From Anaerobium acetethylicum (GTDB taxonomy: Bacteria > Bacillota > Clostridia > Lachnospirales > Lachnospiraceae): 64,000 bases of DNA. Below are positions 29,248 through 38,608 of this stretch, in pieces. The stretch spans positions 552,291 through 616,290 of the forward strand of contig NZ_FMKA01000001.1 of assembly GCF_900096945.1 (NCBI RefSeq). The letters are read 5' to 3'. Below the pieces are notes generated by a model. It was not told the DNA's origin. It saw only the letters and a program-made list of their open reading frames with translations, and ran no database searches. Each line of letters starts with the position of its first letter. The first letter of the stretch is position 1. The translations under genes and the position numbers were made by a program.

Positions 29248-30846
29248 CTAATATAGATAATCAGGCTCTAAAAGGCGCATCAGCTCTGTATCATGGTTAT
29301 ATACCAGTTCGGATTGTGTATCCAGCAGCATAGTCGCTCCATTTTCCCTTGTATACGGTTCCCAATCAGGAAGTCCATCCGCTCCCGGAATGCCACTTCG
29401 TGCAAAGTTAATCCATGCCTGGCTGATTTGCTCACTTAGCTTTCCGCTCTGGTGTGCAAACACATAAGGGATTTCCGCTCCATGATATGCACCCATAAGA
29501 CCATCATCATAGGTAAATACATAGGCGTACACCGGAGCACCACCTTGATCTGCCTTATGTGACATGATCTTCAGCATAGGCAGACGGATAAAAGCATCTA
29601 CATCTTCCGCCTCATCCCGATCCTCATTCGGATATGCCGCTGCAAATGCATTCATTTGTTCGTCAGTAAAATCAATGTTTCGTGCTCCTGCGCTCATTCC
29701 TGTCCATTCATTCAGATTGCTTCCAATCAGAAGCGGTATATCTTTTCCCATTTCTGCGAAGGAATCTTCTGTAACAGGATTCGTTGGCATAAAATCACCG
29801 TCTATGACCGGTCCCCATTCCATTCCGTAATCGTCGCTTAAGGGTGCCGGAATCTGAAATTCCACTCCCGTTTCCAATAAAGCACTGCTTGCTGCATCCT
29901 GCAGTTCCTTATTGGGAACCGTCTGCAGCGCCTCTATGTTATCAGCTGAAATACCAAGGTTTTTCAGGATATTCTCAGTCAGTCTCTGGCTTTCCTCCCT
30001 GGTGCTGAAGGTCACGCCCATCATCTCTGTGGCTCCGCTTTGTACGATTCCCTTATGGAACAGGCCTTCTGCATGCGGAGATGTCATGAGTGACAGCACC
30101 TTGGCTCCACCTCCCGATTGTCCAAAGACAGTCACATTTTCCGGATCGCCTCCAAAGCTTTCGATATTTTCCTGTATCCATTCAAGAGCCATCACAATAT
30201 CCATCATTCCGACATTAGAAGAATACTTATATTTTTCCCCGTAAGCAGAAAGATCCAGATACCCATATGTATTTAGTCTGTGATTGACTCCTACCACAAC
30301 GGCATCTCCACTTTTACTGAGCGCTGTTCCGTCATTTGCGGCATCATTAGCAGAACCCATGGAGAATCCTCCTCCATGCAGCCACACCATGACAGGACGT
30401 TTTTCTCCGTCATTGATACCCGGTGTCCACACATTAAGGTTCTGACAGTTATTATCTGTTCCATCTGTATCATTGTTTACCGGCATGCCAAGAATCGCTC
30501 CCTGTGGGGATATTTTTCCATACTGGTCTGCGTCCAGCACTCCTTCCCACGGGGTCGCCTTTTCTGCCGGTACGAACCGCTCCGCCGCCTCAGCATAAGG
30601 AATCCCATGGTAGGTATAGATTCCATCGCTGATATATCCCCTGACACTTCCTGCCCCTGTTTCGACAATCGCATCATCTGTCACATCCCCGATCTCGACT
30701 CTGGGAGCTGCAAACTGGCTGCGGAAATACAGAAATATCCCCGCTCCGGCAATAATGACTATTCCAATGATAACTGCAAGCACAATTAAAATGCGTTTTA
30801 CAACCTTACTCTTCGTCTTTTTATTCTTTGTCTTCTTTTCTTCCAT
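29248..30846 (-). CDS. membrane-anchored type B carboxylesterase
   Basis: A 532-residue esterase of the carboxylesterase/cholinesterase family. A basic N-terminus and one membrane helix (about 18-41) leave the catalytic domain outside the cell. Features: YHGIPYAEA near residue 80, oxyanion hole HGGGF (157-161), nucleophile Ser244 in TVFGQSGGGAK, and the histidine in AYHGAEIPYVF; a mid-domain acid (GSNLNEW) completes the triad. GGAGG precedes the ATG at 30846. It is followed downstream by a terminator, and two further exported hydrolase genes lie upstream on the same strand. It likely hydrolyses esters from diet or host outside the cell. Confidence 0.9.
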   Translation of the reverse strand: MEEKKTKNKKTKSKVVKRILIVLAVIIGIVIIAGAGIFLYFRSQFAAPRVEIGDVTDDAIVETGAGSVRGYISDGIYTYHGIPYAEAAERFVPAEKATPWEGVLDADQYGKISPQGAILGMPVNNDTDGTDNNCQNLNVWTPGINDGEKRPVMVWLHGGGFSMGSANDAANDGTALSKSGDAVVVGVNHRLNTYGYLDLSAYGEKYKYSSNVGMMDIVMALEWIQENIESFGGDPENVTVFGQSGGGAKVLSLMTSPHAEGLFHKGIVQSGATEMMGVTFSTREESQRLTENILKNLGISADNIEALQTVPNKELQDAASSALLETGVEFQIPAPLSDDYGMEWGPVIDGDFMPTNPVTEDSFAEMGKDIPLLIGSNLNEWTGMSAGARNIDFTDEQMNAFAAAYPNEDRDEAEDVDAFIRLPMLKIMSHKADQGGAPVYAYVFTYDDGLMGAYHGAEIPYVFAHQSGKLSEQISQAWINFARSGIPGADGLPDWEPYTRENGATMLLDTQSELVYNHDTELMRLLEPDYLY

Positions 30847-30900
30847 GAACCACAGAACCTCCAAATTATTATCGTTTAGGCTGATTATCAAAATCTATTG

Positions 30901-30970
30901 TAACTATTCATGACTACGTCCTTCATAGTCATCGATGTGCACACAAATTGCAAAAATCACAATTTGGCGT
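30901..30970 (-). repeat. partial copy of inverted-repeat element
   Basis: The reverse complement of this stretch closely matches 37580-37649: both contain GCCAAATTG, GCAATTTGTGTGCA and GACTATGAAGGACGTAGTC and end in a TAACTATTCA/TAACTGTTCA-type terminus. Only the right half of the element is present. Confidence 0.6.
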
Positions 30971-30976
30971 ATCTCC

Positions 30977-32050
30977 TTAATTCCAAAACCACAAAAGGCC
31001 ATTATAGGTGTATTCCATCGCCGCGCGACCGTCGTGCGAATATCCGTCCTTAATACGAAATGCGACATTTCCAGATTCCTCACTGTCGGTCGAAATGAAA
31101 TTCCCGCTTGACATACCAAGCATTCCTTCAAGCTGTCTTGTGAAATGTCCACATTCAAAATCATCCGTTCCTGTAATCGCATAGATGAAGAAATCGACTG
31201 GGCTGTGACCAGAAGCGGTGACTGCCGCATCCACATCATCGCCCTCATAATCCATGGCGCCGCTCATGGGCAGGAAATATCGGAATTCATCCAGACAATT
31301 CACAAAGGTATACCATGTGGTAACAGATCCCATAGAAAATCCACCAAATGCGCGGTGGTCTCTGGAATTCTGAATATCCTCCGGCGATGTGCTCGCCGCA
31401 TAGGTCGAATAGGCTCCTTCCACAGCAGGAATCAAGTCATTTACCAGTTCATTGTGATAATTGACAGTCAGCGTATAAAATGCCAGCGTGTAGTCTGCAC
31501 TGTCCCTCGGGCTTTCATTATTGTAAGTAGGACATACAATGATAAGCGGCTCTGCCTCTCCATTCTCTATTGCGTGATCAATGACATTCTTAAAGGAATT
31601 CGGATTTTCCAGTGTGCCAAGAGTTGTTGTTTCATTACCCCAGCCGCCATGCATCAGATAGAAAACGTTGTACTTTTTATCTTCCGAGTATCCGTATGGC
31701 AGGTATACGATTGCCCGTTTTGTAAGCTTCTTACTTTTTTGTTCATATGTTTTCGATTCATAGGTATTGTAGGTTAGCTCCACCAGGGTCCCCTGCTGAT
31801 CTGCAGCCTGGTAATACTCCTCCGGAATAGTCTTAAGTTCCGCAGGAACTGGACGCTCACCACCACTTCCCGTGTTCCTTCCAGCATCTATCACCTGCCC
31901 AGTTTCTTCCAGTCCGGTCTCACTGCCTGCATCATCCTGTGCGTCAGAGACCGAAGTAACATCTGATGATTTCTGGCCGCTGCATGCCCCTAGCAGACCA
32001 ACAAGAAACAGCGACACTGCTATAATTCTAAGTACCCTTTTTGTCCGCAT
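30977..32050 (-). CDS. exported esterase lipoprotein (feruloyl-esterase-like)
   Basis: A 357-residue lipoprotein with lipobox LLGAC (Cys23), an acidic low-complexity linker (25-70) and an alpha/beta hydrolase domain of the esterase D/xylanase-Z feruloyl esterase type: RAIVYLPYGY, YLMHGGWGNE, then the nucleophile in FGGFSMGSVTTW, an acidic site ITGTDDFE and the histidine in KDGYSHDG. The ATG at 32050 has GAGGAGGA upstream and lies 16 nt past the stop of the next upstream hydrolase gene, so both are in one operon. The family releases phenolic acids or acyl groups from plant polysaccharides; the substrate here is inferred only. Confidence 0.85.
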   Translation of the reverse strand: MRTKRVLRIIAVSLFLVGLLGACSGQKSSDVTSVSDAQDDAGSETGLEETGQVIDAGRNTGSGGERPVPAELKTIPEEYYQAADQQGTLVELTYNTYESKTYEQKSKKLTKRAIVYLPYGYSEDKKYNVFYLMHGGWGNETTTLGTLENPNSFKNVIDHAIENGEAEPLIIVCPTYNNESPRDSADYTLAFYTLTVNYHNELVNDLIPAVEGAYSTYAASTSPEDIQNSRDHRAFGGFSMGSVTTWYTFVNCLDEFRYFLPMSGAMDYEGDDVDAAVTASGHSPVDFFIYAITGTDDFECGHFTRQLEGMLGMSSGNFISTDSEESGNVAFRIKDGYSHDGRAAMEYTYNGLLWFWN

Positions 32051-32066
32051 TCTCCATTCCTCCTCC

Positions 32067-33158
32067 TCAGTCCATCTGGTTTTCCCAGAATCTGACCGCA
32101 TGATCTATCCATCCTTCTGCAACCGTCCCTTCGCCAAGCCCGAATCCGTGGGGCAAACCGTCGAAAATCTCAATCTCCGCATCTGTTCCATTTGCCTTGA
32201 TCTGATTTATATGACTTTCCATTGTTCGAAAGCTTGCAATGCCATCGCTGGTACCCACACATGCATAGGTCGGCGGCTCATTTCCGTAGACCTCGGAAAG
32301 TCCCGTATATTGCATGATGACCGCTCCGGGTCCCGGGTACTCCGCTTCTCCAAAGGCTGCGGTTCCGAATGCTCCAAGCCAGGCTGCCATCCTCGCACCT
32401 GCTGATCCTCCCCACAGGGAATAATCCGCCGTGTCGACCTCAAGTTCATCCGCATGTTCGTGGATGAAAGCAATCGCTCTTGCAAGATCCTCGCAGGCAG
32501 TCTCAGCTCCCGGCCGGTAAATCAGTGCGAATGCATGATATCCCTTTTTTGATAATTCCAATGCGTGCGGAAAGCTGTCATGCATTGCTCCTACATATGC
32601 AAAACCGCCACCGGCATTCACAATGGCAAATTTCTCACCCGGATTTCCCCGAAAAAAGAAAAGTCCGGTATTTTCCTTAGCGGGATCAGCGGCTTTCTCT
32701 TCCTCCGTATAGATGTCGTAAAAAATCTGTTCCCCGGAATCCGCTCTGGTTTTCATATAATTTACGATTTCGACTGTCCGCTCTGGCTTCACATAGTTGT
32801 ACCAGGTCAAGATTCTATCGACTTCATTCAGAGTTATACCCTTGTCAATCGTCTTGTCGGCAGGGAAAATCAGCCTCCCATAGCCTTCAAAGGCAGGATC
32901 ATCCATGACATCCCATACTTTTGTGTCCACAGTGTATTTAAACTCTGTGTTATCCCCTGCTGCATCTGTGGATATAACGGAATCCGCTGTTGTTTCGGAA
33001 TTGTTTTCTTTCAATTCATCATATCCTTCTTCAATAGTTTCACTGTCTCCTCCTGGTGAAGAAACCTTCTCATCCGCCGTGTTTCTGGCGCATCCTGCAA
33101 GCAGGGCAATGGACATCAAAAAAATAAAAAGAACCCTTCTGCACTTCCTATCATGCAT
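32067..33158 (-). CDS. exported alpha/beta hydrolase lipoprotein
   Basis: A 363-residue lipoprotein: lipobox LLAGC (Cys23), acidic linker, then a hydrolase of the BD-FAE/acetylesterase type. Visible motifs are FAIVNAGGGFAYVG (oxyanion strand), the nucleophile elbow LWGGSAGARMAAW, TYACVGTSDGIA (acid) and DGLPHGFGLG (His). GGAGG precedes the ATG at 33158; an in-frame ATG at 33194 lacks one. It is the first gene of an operon with the feruloyl-esterase-like gene and perhaps the type B esterase. A TTGTGAGAA direct repeat lies 74 bp upstream, as for the DUF362 operon. Confidence 0.85.
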   Translation of the reverse strand: MHDRKCRRVLFIFLMSIALLAGCARNTADEKVSSPGGDSETIEEGYDELKENNSETTADSVISTDAAGDNTEFKYTVDTKVWDVMDDPAFEGYGRLIFPADKTIDKGITLNEVDRILTWYNYVKPERTVEIVNYMKTRADSGEQIFYDIYTEEEKAADPAKENTGLFFFRGNPGEKFAIVNAGGGFAYVGAMHDSFPHALELSKKGYHAFALIYRPGAETACEDLARAIAFIHEHADELEVDTADYSLWGGSAGARMAAWLGAFGTAAFGEAEYPGPGAVIMQYTGLSEVYGNEPPTYACVGTSDGIASFRTMESHINQIKANGTDAEIEIFDGLPHGFGLGEGTVAEGWIDHAVRFWENQMD

Positions 33159-33231
33159 ACTGCTGCCTCCTTCCGTGTTCTCCGAACAGCTCACCCCCTC
33201 ACTAAATTTGCTAACTTAGCTTAATACTAAA

Positions 33232-33251
33232 TTGTGAGAAGATTGTGAGAA
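33232..33251 (-). promoter_or_regulatory. direct-repeat activator site upstream of the esterase operon
   Basis: TTGTGAGAA at 33232-33240 and 33243-33251, 11-bp period, with flanks matching the site at 25280-25299. A -10-like TAGTATTAA follows in the direction of transcription at the same distance as the weak -10 in the other promoter. Confidence 0.6.
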
Positions 33252-33278
33252 AATAAGTAGATTTATATGATGATACCA

Positions 33279-33447
33279 GGGTCAAAAGGTCATGTGTTTC
33301 ATGCTTCCATGAAAAAACATGGCTTGGGGACCCGCAAAACATGAGAAAGCAGCCCGAACAGGGCGGATTTCGAATGTTTTTAGGATTGTGGGAGCACAAA
33401 GTGCGTAACAATCCGCAGGTATGAGGGGGTAAAATACCTTTTGACCC
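33279..33447. repeat. 169-bp MITE-like element with 12-bp terminal inverted repeats
   Basis: GGGTCAAAAGGT (33279-33290) and ACCTTTTGACCC (33436-33447) are exact reverse complements. The interior is non-coding with small hairpins such as CCATGAAAAAACATGG. No clear target duplication. It occupies most of the gap between the esterase operon promoter and the next aldo/keto reductase. Confidence 0.55.
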
Positions 33448-33540
33448 CAACATTATATGATAGTTATTATATGAGCAGAAAAGCAGGTGATGATATTTCG
33501 CCTGCTTTTTAACATTTACTTAATTTCCCCAGCAGTTTTT

Positions 33541-34530
<990 letters not shown>

Positions 34531-34560
34531 ATCCGGCCTCCTAATCTTACTACTTTTTCG

Positions 34561-35733
34561 TTATTCAAAACATTCCTCTAAAATCTGAAGGATTTCCTCA
34601 TGTGTCATTTTTTTATAGCTCCCCATTGAAATGTTACAGGACTTTGCAACCGGTTTTAGGATTTCTTTATCCATAATTCCAAGTCCTTTAAGTGTTGTAG
34701 GCAGACCGATTTCCTTAATAAAATCAGCCAAAGCCTCAACCCCCTCTCTCGCAAGTTTATCTTCTGTCTTTCCTTCCACATTAATATCCCATACATTTTT
34801 CGCAAAGCGAACGAACTTTGGAAGACCATACATGTAAATATGCCGATAATATACCGGACTGATGACTGCCAGTCCCTGTCCGTGATTACAGTCCGTAAAA
34901 GCGCCAAGCTGATGTTCGATCTGGTGGGCTTCAAAATCCATTTTCTTTCCTAATTTTATAATTCTGTTTTCAGCCATGGTAGAAGCCCACAAAAGATTGC
35001 TTCTTGATACATAATCATTTGGATTTTCTATTGAAGCACGTAAATTACGGATTACGCTTTTCATAAGCGCTTCTGAAATGTCATCGGATACATTATCCTC
35101 ATTCGGTTCACTAAAATAGATTTCCATGATATGGCTTAAAATATCAAATCCACCCGATATCATCTGACTTTTCGGAACACTATAGGTGTATTCCGGATCC
35201 AGCAGGGCGAATTTTGGGTTGCATTTCGGGTAATCCCTGCCAGTCTTTATTTTCAGTTTTTCATTTGTAATGACTGCACCGCCATTCATTTCACTTCCCG
35301 TTCCAGCAACGGTAACGATGACTCCAAGAGGCAATGGTTCAAAATCAATGACTCCCTTTTTTGCCCAAAAGCTGTCCCAGATATCTTCTTTTGAAACAGC
35401 CGCAAGGGATACTGCCTTACAGCAATCCATTACCGATCCGCCACCGATCCCAATGATTACATCCACATGATTATCTATAGCCAAAGCAGCACCTTCCAAG
35501 ACTTTTTCATAAGTTGGATTTGGCATGATTCCAGTGAATTCAATCACATTTTTTCCTTCGTCTGTTAATATCCCTATCACTTCATCATAAATTCCATTTT
35601 TCTTAATGGAGCCTCTACCATATGCAATCATGACATTATTCCCATACTTATTAACTTCACTTGCCAGATATTCTTTCACACAGCCTTTTCCAAAATACGC
35701 TTTTGTTGCATTCTCAAAAATAAAATTATTCAT
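34561..35733 (-). CDS. iron-containing alcohol dehydrogenase (BdhA/YqhD-like)
   Basis: A 390-residue group III alcohol dehydrogenase that interconverts aldehydes and alcohols with NAD(P)H. The cofactor domain holds IIGIGGGSVMDCCKAVS and VTVAGTGSEMNGGAVI. The iron ligands are in GGFDILSHIMEIY (Asp, His) and DFEAHQIEHQLGAFTDCNHG (two His). GGAGG before the ATG. First gene of an operon with the aldo/keto reductase downstream. A LysR gene 213 bp upstream on the same strand is a candidate regulator. Confidence 0.93.
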   Translation of the reverse strand: MNNFIFENATKAYFGKGCVKEYLASEVNKYGNNVMIAYGRGSIKKNGIYDEVIGILTDEGKNVIEFTGIMPNPTYEKVLEGAALAIDNHVDVIIGIGGGSVMDCCKAVSLAAVSKEDIWDSFWAKKGVIDFEPLPLGVIVTVAGTGSEMNGGAVITNEKLKIKTGRDYPKCNPKFALLDPEYTYSVPKSQMISGGFDILSHIMEIYFSEPNEDNVSDDISEALMKSVIRNLRASIENPNDYVSRSNLLWASTMAENRIIKLGKKMDFEAHQIEHQLGAFTDCNHGQGLAVISPVYYRHIYMYGLPKFVRFAKNVWDINVEGKTEDKLAREGVEALADFIKEIGLPTTLKGLGIMDKEILKPVAKSCNISMGSYKKMTHEEILQILEECFE

Positions 35734-35907
35734 TTACAACACCTCCCATAATTGCATTCTCCTATTGCCTGTTATTCTTATTTTATTTTCAGAAAAAAAT
35801 TATACAGTTTTCATAAAACCCTATGAATCATTATAAGTTGACTAATTCATCAAGAGAAGTTTCAATTTGTTTTTCAGTATAAACCTATTGCTTATAACCC
35901 AAAAAAA

Positions 35908-35931
35908 TCCACAGAGCTTATACTCTGTGGA
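35908..35931 (-). terminator. intrinsic terminator after the LysR gene
   Basis: TCCACAGAG (35908-35916) pairs with CTCTGTGGA (35923-35931), followed on the minus strand by seven T. It separates the LysR gene from the alcohol dehydrogenase operon. Confidence 0.82.
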
Positions 35932-35945
35932 AGAAATATTGTGTC

Positions 35946-36848
35946 TTACTTATTTTCCAGTCCCATCACCTGGGCGACAGCATTTAAAAATAACTGAACC
36001 TGTCTGGATGGATTTGGTGAATGCAGTAGGCCAAATGGTATTTTGTACTCCCATTCCACTGGTAGTATTTTCAGTAATGGATGTACATTTTCCCAATTGC
36101 CAATTGCCATCAGAATATAATTATCCCTCTCGCATTGATTAAATACATTCATATCATAAAAATTAAAATCTATCACATGAATTTGGGGATAATGTTCCCA
36201 GATATCATCCCGCAACAAATCAACATAGCTGTTCCACCCTCGACGGATAAGCATCAGATTTTCACCAAACAAATCACTCATTTCTAACTTTTCTTTATCC
36301 GCCAATCTATGATGAATCGATACTGCACAACGAATCGGTTCCCTGGAGAGTTCCAACGCAGCACATTCTCTCTGTTTTAAAAAATCCTTTTCAAACACGC
36401 CTGCTACTATGTCAATATTCTGCCCAAGATTTTTAAGTATTTCTCTTGCATTTTCTGGCGTATTTTCAAATGGAACCAGCTGAAATTTCAAATCCAGATA
36501 TTTTTCGTGGATTTTTGGCCAGAGTCCTATTAAAAATTGGCTGGGCGTCATGAGCGATGTGCCAATACGGATAACATTTTCACTTTGATCCATAGCATTT
36601 CTTGCGCGTACCAATGAATCTTTCGAATATTGAATCATATATTTCGCATCCTGATAAAGTGATTTTCCTGCTTCAGTCAGGATAAGTCCTCTGTGTGTTC
36701 GGATAAACAGCTGTAATTCCAGACCCGATTCCAAAAGATTAATCTGTTTAATTACAGCTGTAGGTGAAATATATAAATTTTGAGCAGCTTTTGAAAAACT
36801 CCCTGCATGTACCACCTCGATAAACGTATCTAATTGCCTATTGTACAT
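35946..36848 (-). CDS. LysR-family transcriptional regulator
   Basis: A 300-residue LysR regulator. The N-terminal winged helix reads LDTFIEVVHAGSFSKAAQNL and YISPTAVIKQINLLESGLEL, followed by the substrate-binding domain from about residue 90 (VIRIGTSLMTPSQFL). GGAGG before the ATG. It is upstream of, and codirectional with, the alcohol dehydrogenase-aldo/keto reductase operon but separated by a terminator. Control of that operon is an inference; the inducer is unknown. Confidence 0.9.
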   Translation of the reverse strand: MYNRQLDTFIEVVHAGSFSKAAQNLYISPTAVIKQINLLESGLELQLFIRTHRGLILTEAGKSLYQDAKYMIQYSKDSLVRARNAMDQSENVIRIGTSLMTPSQFLIGLWPKIHEKYLDLKFQLVPFENTPENAREILKNLGQNIDIVAGVFEKDFLKQRECAALELSREPIRCAVSIHHRLADKEKLEMSDLFGENLMLIRRGWNSYVDLLRDDIWEHYPQIHVIDFNFYDMNVFNQCERDNYILMAIGNWENVHPLLKILPVEWEYKIPFGLLHSPNPSRQVQLFLNAVAQVMGLENK

Positions 36849-37066
36849 ATGGCACCTCCATTCTCTATGTATTAATAATGAATTTCGCTAAATACCATTA
36901 TACTCCAATTAAATAGGAATATCATCTGCTGTATGCTTCAATGCAATAGAGTTTTTCTTTCTAAGAGTAAAATGCAAATCTCCTGATTGATTGATATTTA
37001 TTTAAATCTGTATTTATTTCTTTAGTACTTAATTACTTAAGTACTTATTTGTATTGGATTATCCAA

Positions 37067-37459
37067 TCACGGTTTTCCCGGTATCGGCTTTTCCTGTTCC
37101 GGCTGTTCCTGTTCATGCTTTTCCCGTTCAGGGTCTTCCAATTCTAACTGTTCCTCGCCCGATAAACCCGGAATCTCTAAGATTGTATATTCTGCTATAG
37201 CTAGCTGACCATTGCCGTTTCTCTTCTGCTCTCGAATCAGATACCCCTGCTTCTCCAATTCACCCAAAGTTGTACGAATCCCATCAACTCCCTCTTTGCA
37301 AATGGCCGCCAAGCCTCTTATAGAATAATCCCAATCGTCCGGCAGGCTCAGCATAAGAGAAAGGAGTCCTTTCGCCTTAAGCGACAGATTTCTATTCCTT
37401 AAATGCTGGTTTGCCATCACCGTAAAATTTTTTATTTTTTTAACTCTGATAACTGCCAT
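37067..37459 (-). CDS. replication-initiator-like helix-turn-helix protein, short form
   Basis: A 130-residue protein starting MAVIRVKKIKNFTVMANQHL, followed by LSLKAKGLLSLMLSLPDDWD and YSIRGLAAICKEGVDGIRTT, the winged-helix N-terminal domain common in replication initiators of clostridial plasmids and ICEs. It then has only a Glu/Pro-rich tail and a stop; full-length relatives usually continue with a second domain, so this is probably truncated. GGGGGAA is spaced for the ATG at 37459. Iteron-like repeats lie about 500 bp upstream, fitting a former replication module of the integrated element. Confidence 0.72.
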   Translation of the reverse strand: MAVIRVKKIKNFTVMANQHLRNRNLSLKAKGLLSLMLSLPDDWDYSIRGLAAICKEGVDGIRTTLGELEKQGYLIREQKRNGNGQLAIAEYTILEIPGLSGEEQLELEDPEREKHEQEQPEQEKPIPGKP

Positions 37460-37508
37460 AAAACTATTCCCCCTTTTCATAAGCAAGATCAGTAATGGTT
37501 CTATTTCT

Positions 37509-37649
37509 TAACTGTTCAGAACTCTTGTCTCGCAAGGTGTTTTTATGCGGAATTTGCATAAAAACCCGAGACATGCGTGCGCCAAATTGCTGATTTTGCA
37601 ATTTGTGTGCATCATCTGCGACTATGAAGGACGTAGTCCTGAACAGTTA
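37509..37649. repeat. 141-bp MITE-like element with 11-bp terminal inverted repeats
   Basis: TAACTGTTCAG (37509-37519) and CTGAACAGTTA (37639-37649) are exact reverse complements; TCTATTTC flanks both sides (37500-37507 and 37651-37658), a possible target duplication. Inside are two hairpins: TGTCTCG...CGAGACA with GTTTTTATGC/GCATAAAAAC, and AAATTGC/GCAATTT. Partial copies occur at 25320-25385 and 30901-30970 and a diverged piece at 56142-56175. No coding capacity. Confidence 0.68.
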
Positions 37650-37664
37650 CTCTATTTCAACACA

Positions 37665-37865
37665 TTATTTTCCCGGTTTCCTATCGCCACTGTATCTTCT
37701 TCGCGGTAACCCAGGGCGATATGTTGCCATGTCATTTATCGAAGCACCATCCTGCTTTCTTTTTATCTGTTGAATTATTTCTGTTGAATTATTTCTTTTA
37801 AACCTTTTATGAAATTGTCCAAAATAGCCCTTGCCAGATACGCAGAATGTATATACATCTGCCAC
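37665..37865 (-). CDS. unrecognised short ORF near the element's right end
   Basis: A 66-residue basic frame (MADVYTFCVSGKGYFGQFHK onwards) ending in an arginine/lysine-rich tail. GGTGG lies 3-4 nt before the ATG, too close to be convincing. No family recognised. It lies between the MITE-like element and the TTAGGGG hairpin; it may be a relic of a mobilisation gene, but nothing in it proves that. Confidence 0.25.
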   Translation of the reverse strand: MADVYTFCVSGKGYFGQFHKRFKRNNSTEIIQQIKRKQDGASINDMATYRPGLPRRRYSGDRKPGK

Positions 37866-37868
37866 CGG

Positions 37869-37885
37869 TTAGGGGAGACCCCTAA
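37869..37885. other. short perfect hairpin, candidate oriT remnant
   Basis: TTAGGGG and CCCCTAA form a perfect inverted repeat with an AGA loop, next to GGGGTATTAGGGG on the minus strand. Similar G-rich hairpins occur at transfer origins of Firmicute mobilizable elements, but no relaxase gene is present here, so the assignment is speculative. Confidence 0.3.
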
Positions 37886-37944
37886 TACCCCTTCTTCCGC
37901 ACCATCCTGCTGCTTTTCATGCCAGATTTGCTCCGTGGTATCAA

Positions 37945-38103
37945 TTTTTCATACCAAATCGGTCCTCTGACATTAACTCTTCATACCACGTGGTCTTCTG
38001 GCTGCACGATCTGTTTCTTCTGTTTTCAAAATCGCGTTTTCCTGTCCTTCACGGTATTACTTTTTCATACCATATGATACAGATGGTATGAAAAAGTAAT
38101 ACC
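37945..38103. repeat. iteron-like repeats and perfect 21-bp inverted repeat
   Basis: TTCATACCA occurs at 37948-37956, 37980-37988 and 38064-38072 and inverted at 38084-38092. The last two are part of a perfect inverted repeat with 21-bp arms (38053-38073 and 38083-38103) around a 9-nt spacer. Repeats of this kind near a replication-initiator-like gene suggest a replication origin or operator of the element. Confidence 0.5.
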
Positions 38104-38143
38104 TTAATCTAAACATTAAAATGGGGTTAATTTCCCCCAACGA

Positions 38144-38170
38144 GAAAAGCTGCCCTTTCGGCAGCTTTTC
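38144..38170. terminator. strong GC-rich hairpin, probable terminator
   Basis: GAAAAGCTGCC (38144-38154) pairs perfectly with GGCAGCTTTTC (38160-38170) around a CTTTC loop. The stem ends in A/T pairs on both sides, so it may terminate in either direction. Confidence 0.6.
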
Positions 38171-38398
38171 ATTCATCGCAGCGGTTCCTATCTACATCTT
38201 TTATTCTGGTACTCCTGCTCTTGCAAAAATAAGAAATACTCTGGCAAACAGGCTAAATGCTGGTATGGTTTTTCAACTTATATTTTTGAGAACACCTCCA
38301 ATAATATGCATAAAAATAAAATTATTATGTTCTTATTTCTTGATGTTGCTCAAACAGGCTATTTTGCTGGCATTTTCAATGTTTTTTTTATTAATCCA

Positions 38399-38429
38399 TA
38401 CCCAGATTCATACCCAAACAGTACCCAGA
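38399..38429. repeat. candidate integrase arm-type sites, right end
   Basis: TACCCAGA (38399-38406), TACCCAAA (38411-38418) and TACCCAGA (38422-38429), spaced 12 and 11 bp. They mirror the two copies inside the left end at 14199-14217. Likely arm sites for the integrase; binding is inference. Confidence 0.5.
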
Positions 38430-38518
38430 ACAGGACGATTTCTAGCAGTTTTTAACGGTTTGAAACGGTAAATACACCTAAATATTCATTTTTCCGTATC
38501 AAGAAAATACAAACGCAA

Positions 38519-38559
38519 AAGTGCCGCAAACCCTTGATTTACTTAGGTTTACGGCACTT
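38519..38559 (-). terminator. hairpin downstream of ssrA, probable terminator
   Basis: AAGTGCCG (38519-38526) pairs with CGGCACTT (38552-38559), extended by AAACC/GGTTT; on the minus strand it is followed by TTTTGCGTTT. It would end the tmRNA transcript. Part of the stem-loop resembles 14159-14182 at the left end, so it may instead or also be part of the attachment region. Confidence 0.6.
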
Positions 38560-38589
38560 CTAAATGTCATATTTTCAGTTGTAAAAATA

Positions 38590-38608
38590 TGGAGCTGAGG
38601 GGAATCGA
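38590..38608. repeat. right attachment core within the ssrA 3' end
   Basis: TGGAGCTGAGGGGAATCGA, the 3' terminal 19 nt of ssrA (acceptor strand and part of the T arm) on the plus strand, directly repeated at 14119-14137. Because the gene's own 3' end is used, insertion leaves tmRNA intact. Confidence 0.75.

Larger units (their letters stand above)
38104..38518. other. right-end non-coding region of the element
   Basis: No convincing gene. A plus-strand open frame of 116 codons here is hydrophobic and has repeat-encoded IHTQIHTQ, without a ribosome binding site. The region contains a strong hairpin (38144-38170) and three integrase arm-like repeats (38399-38429). Confidence 0.45.

Noticed and set aside
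30904-31248. Minus-strand open frame of 114 codons at the end of the feruloyl-esterase-like gene
   Set aside because: Out-of-frame overlap with a convincing hydrolase gene and with a repeat copy; no features of a real protein.
38121-38471. Plus-strand open frame of 116 codons in the right-end region
   Set aside because: No ribosome binding site; the translation includes terminator-encoded and repeat-encoded residues, so it is unlikely to be a gene.
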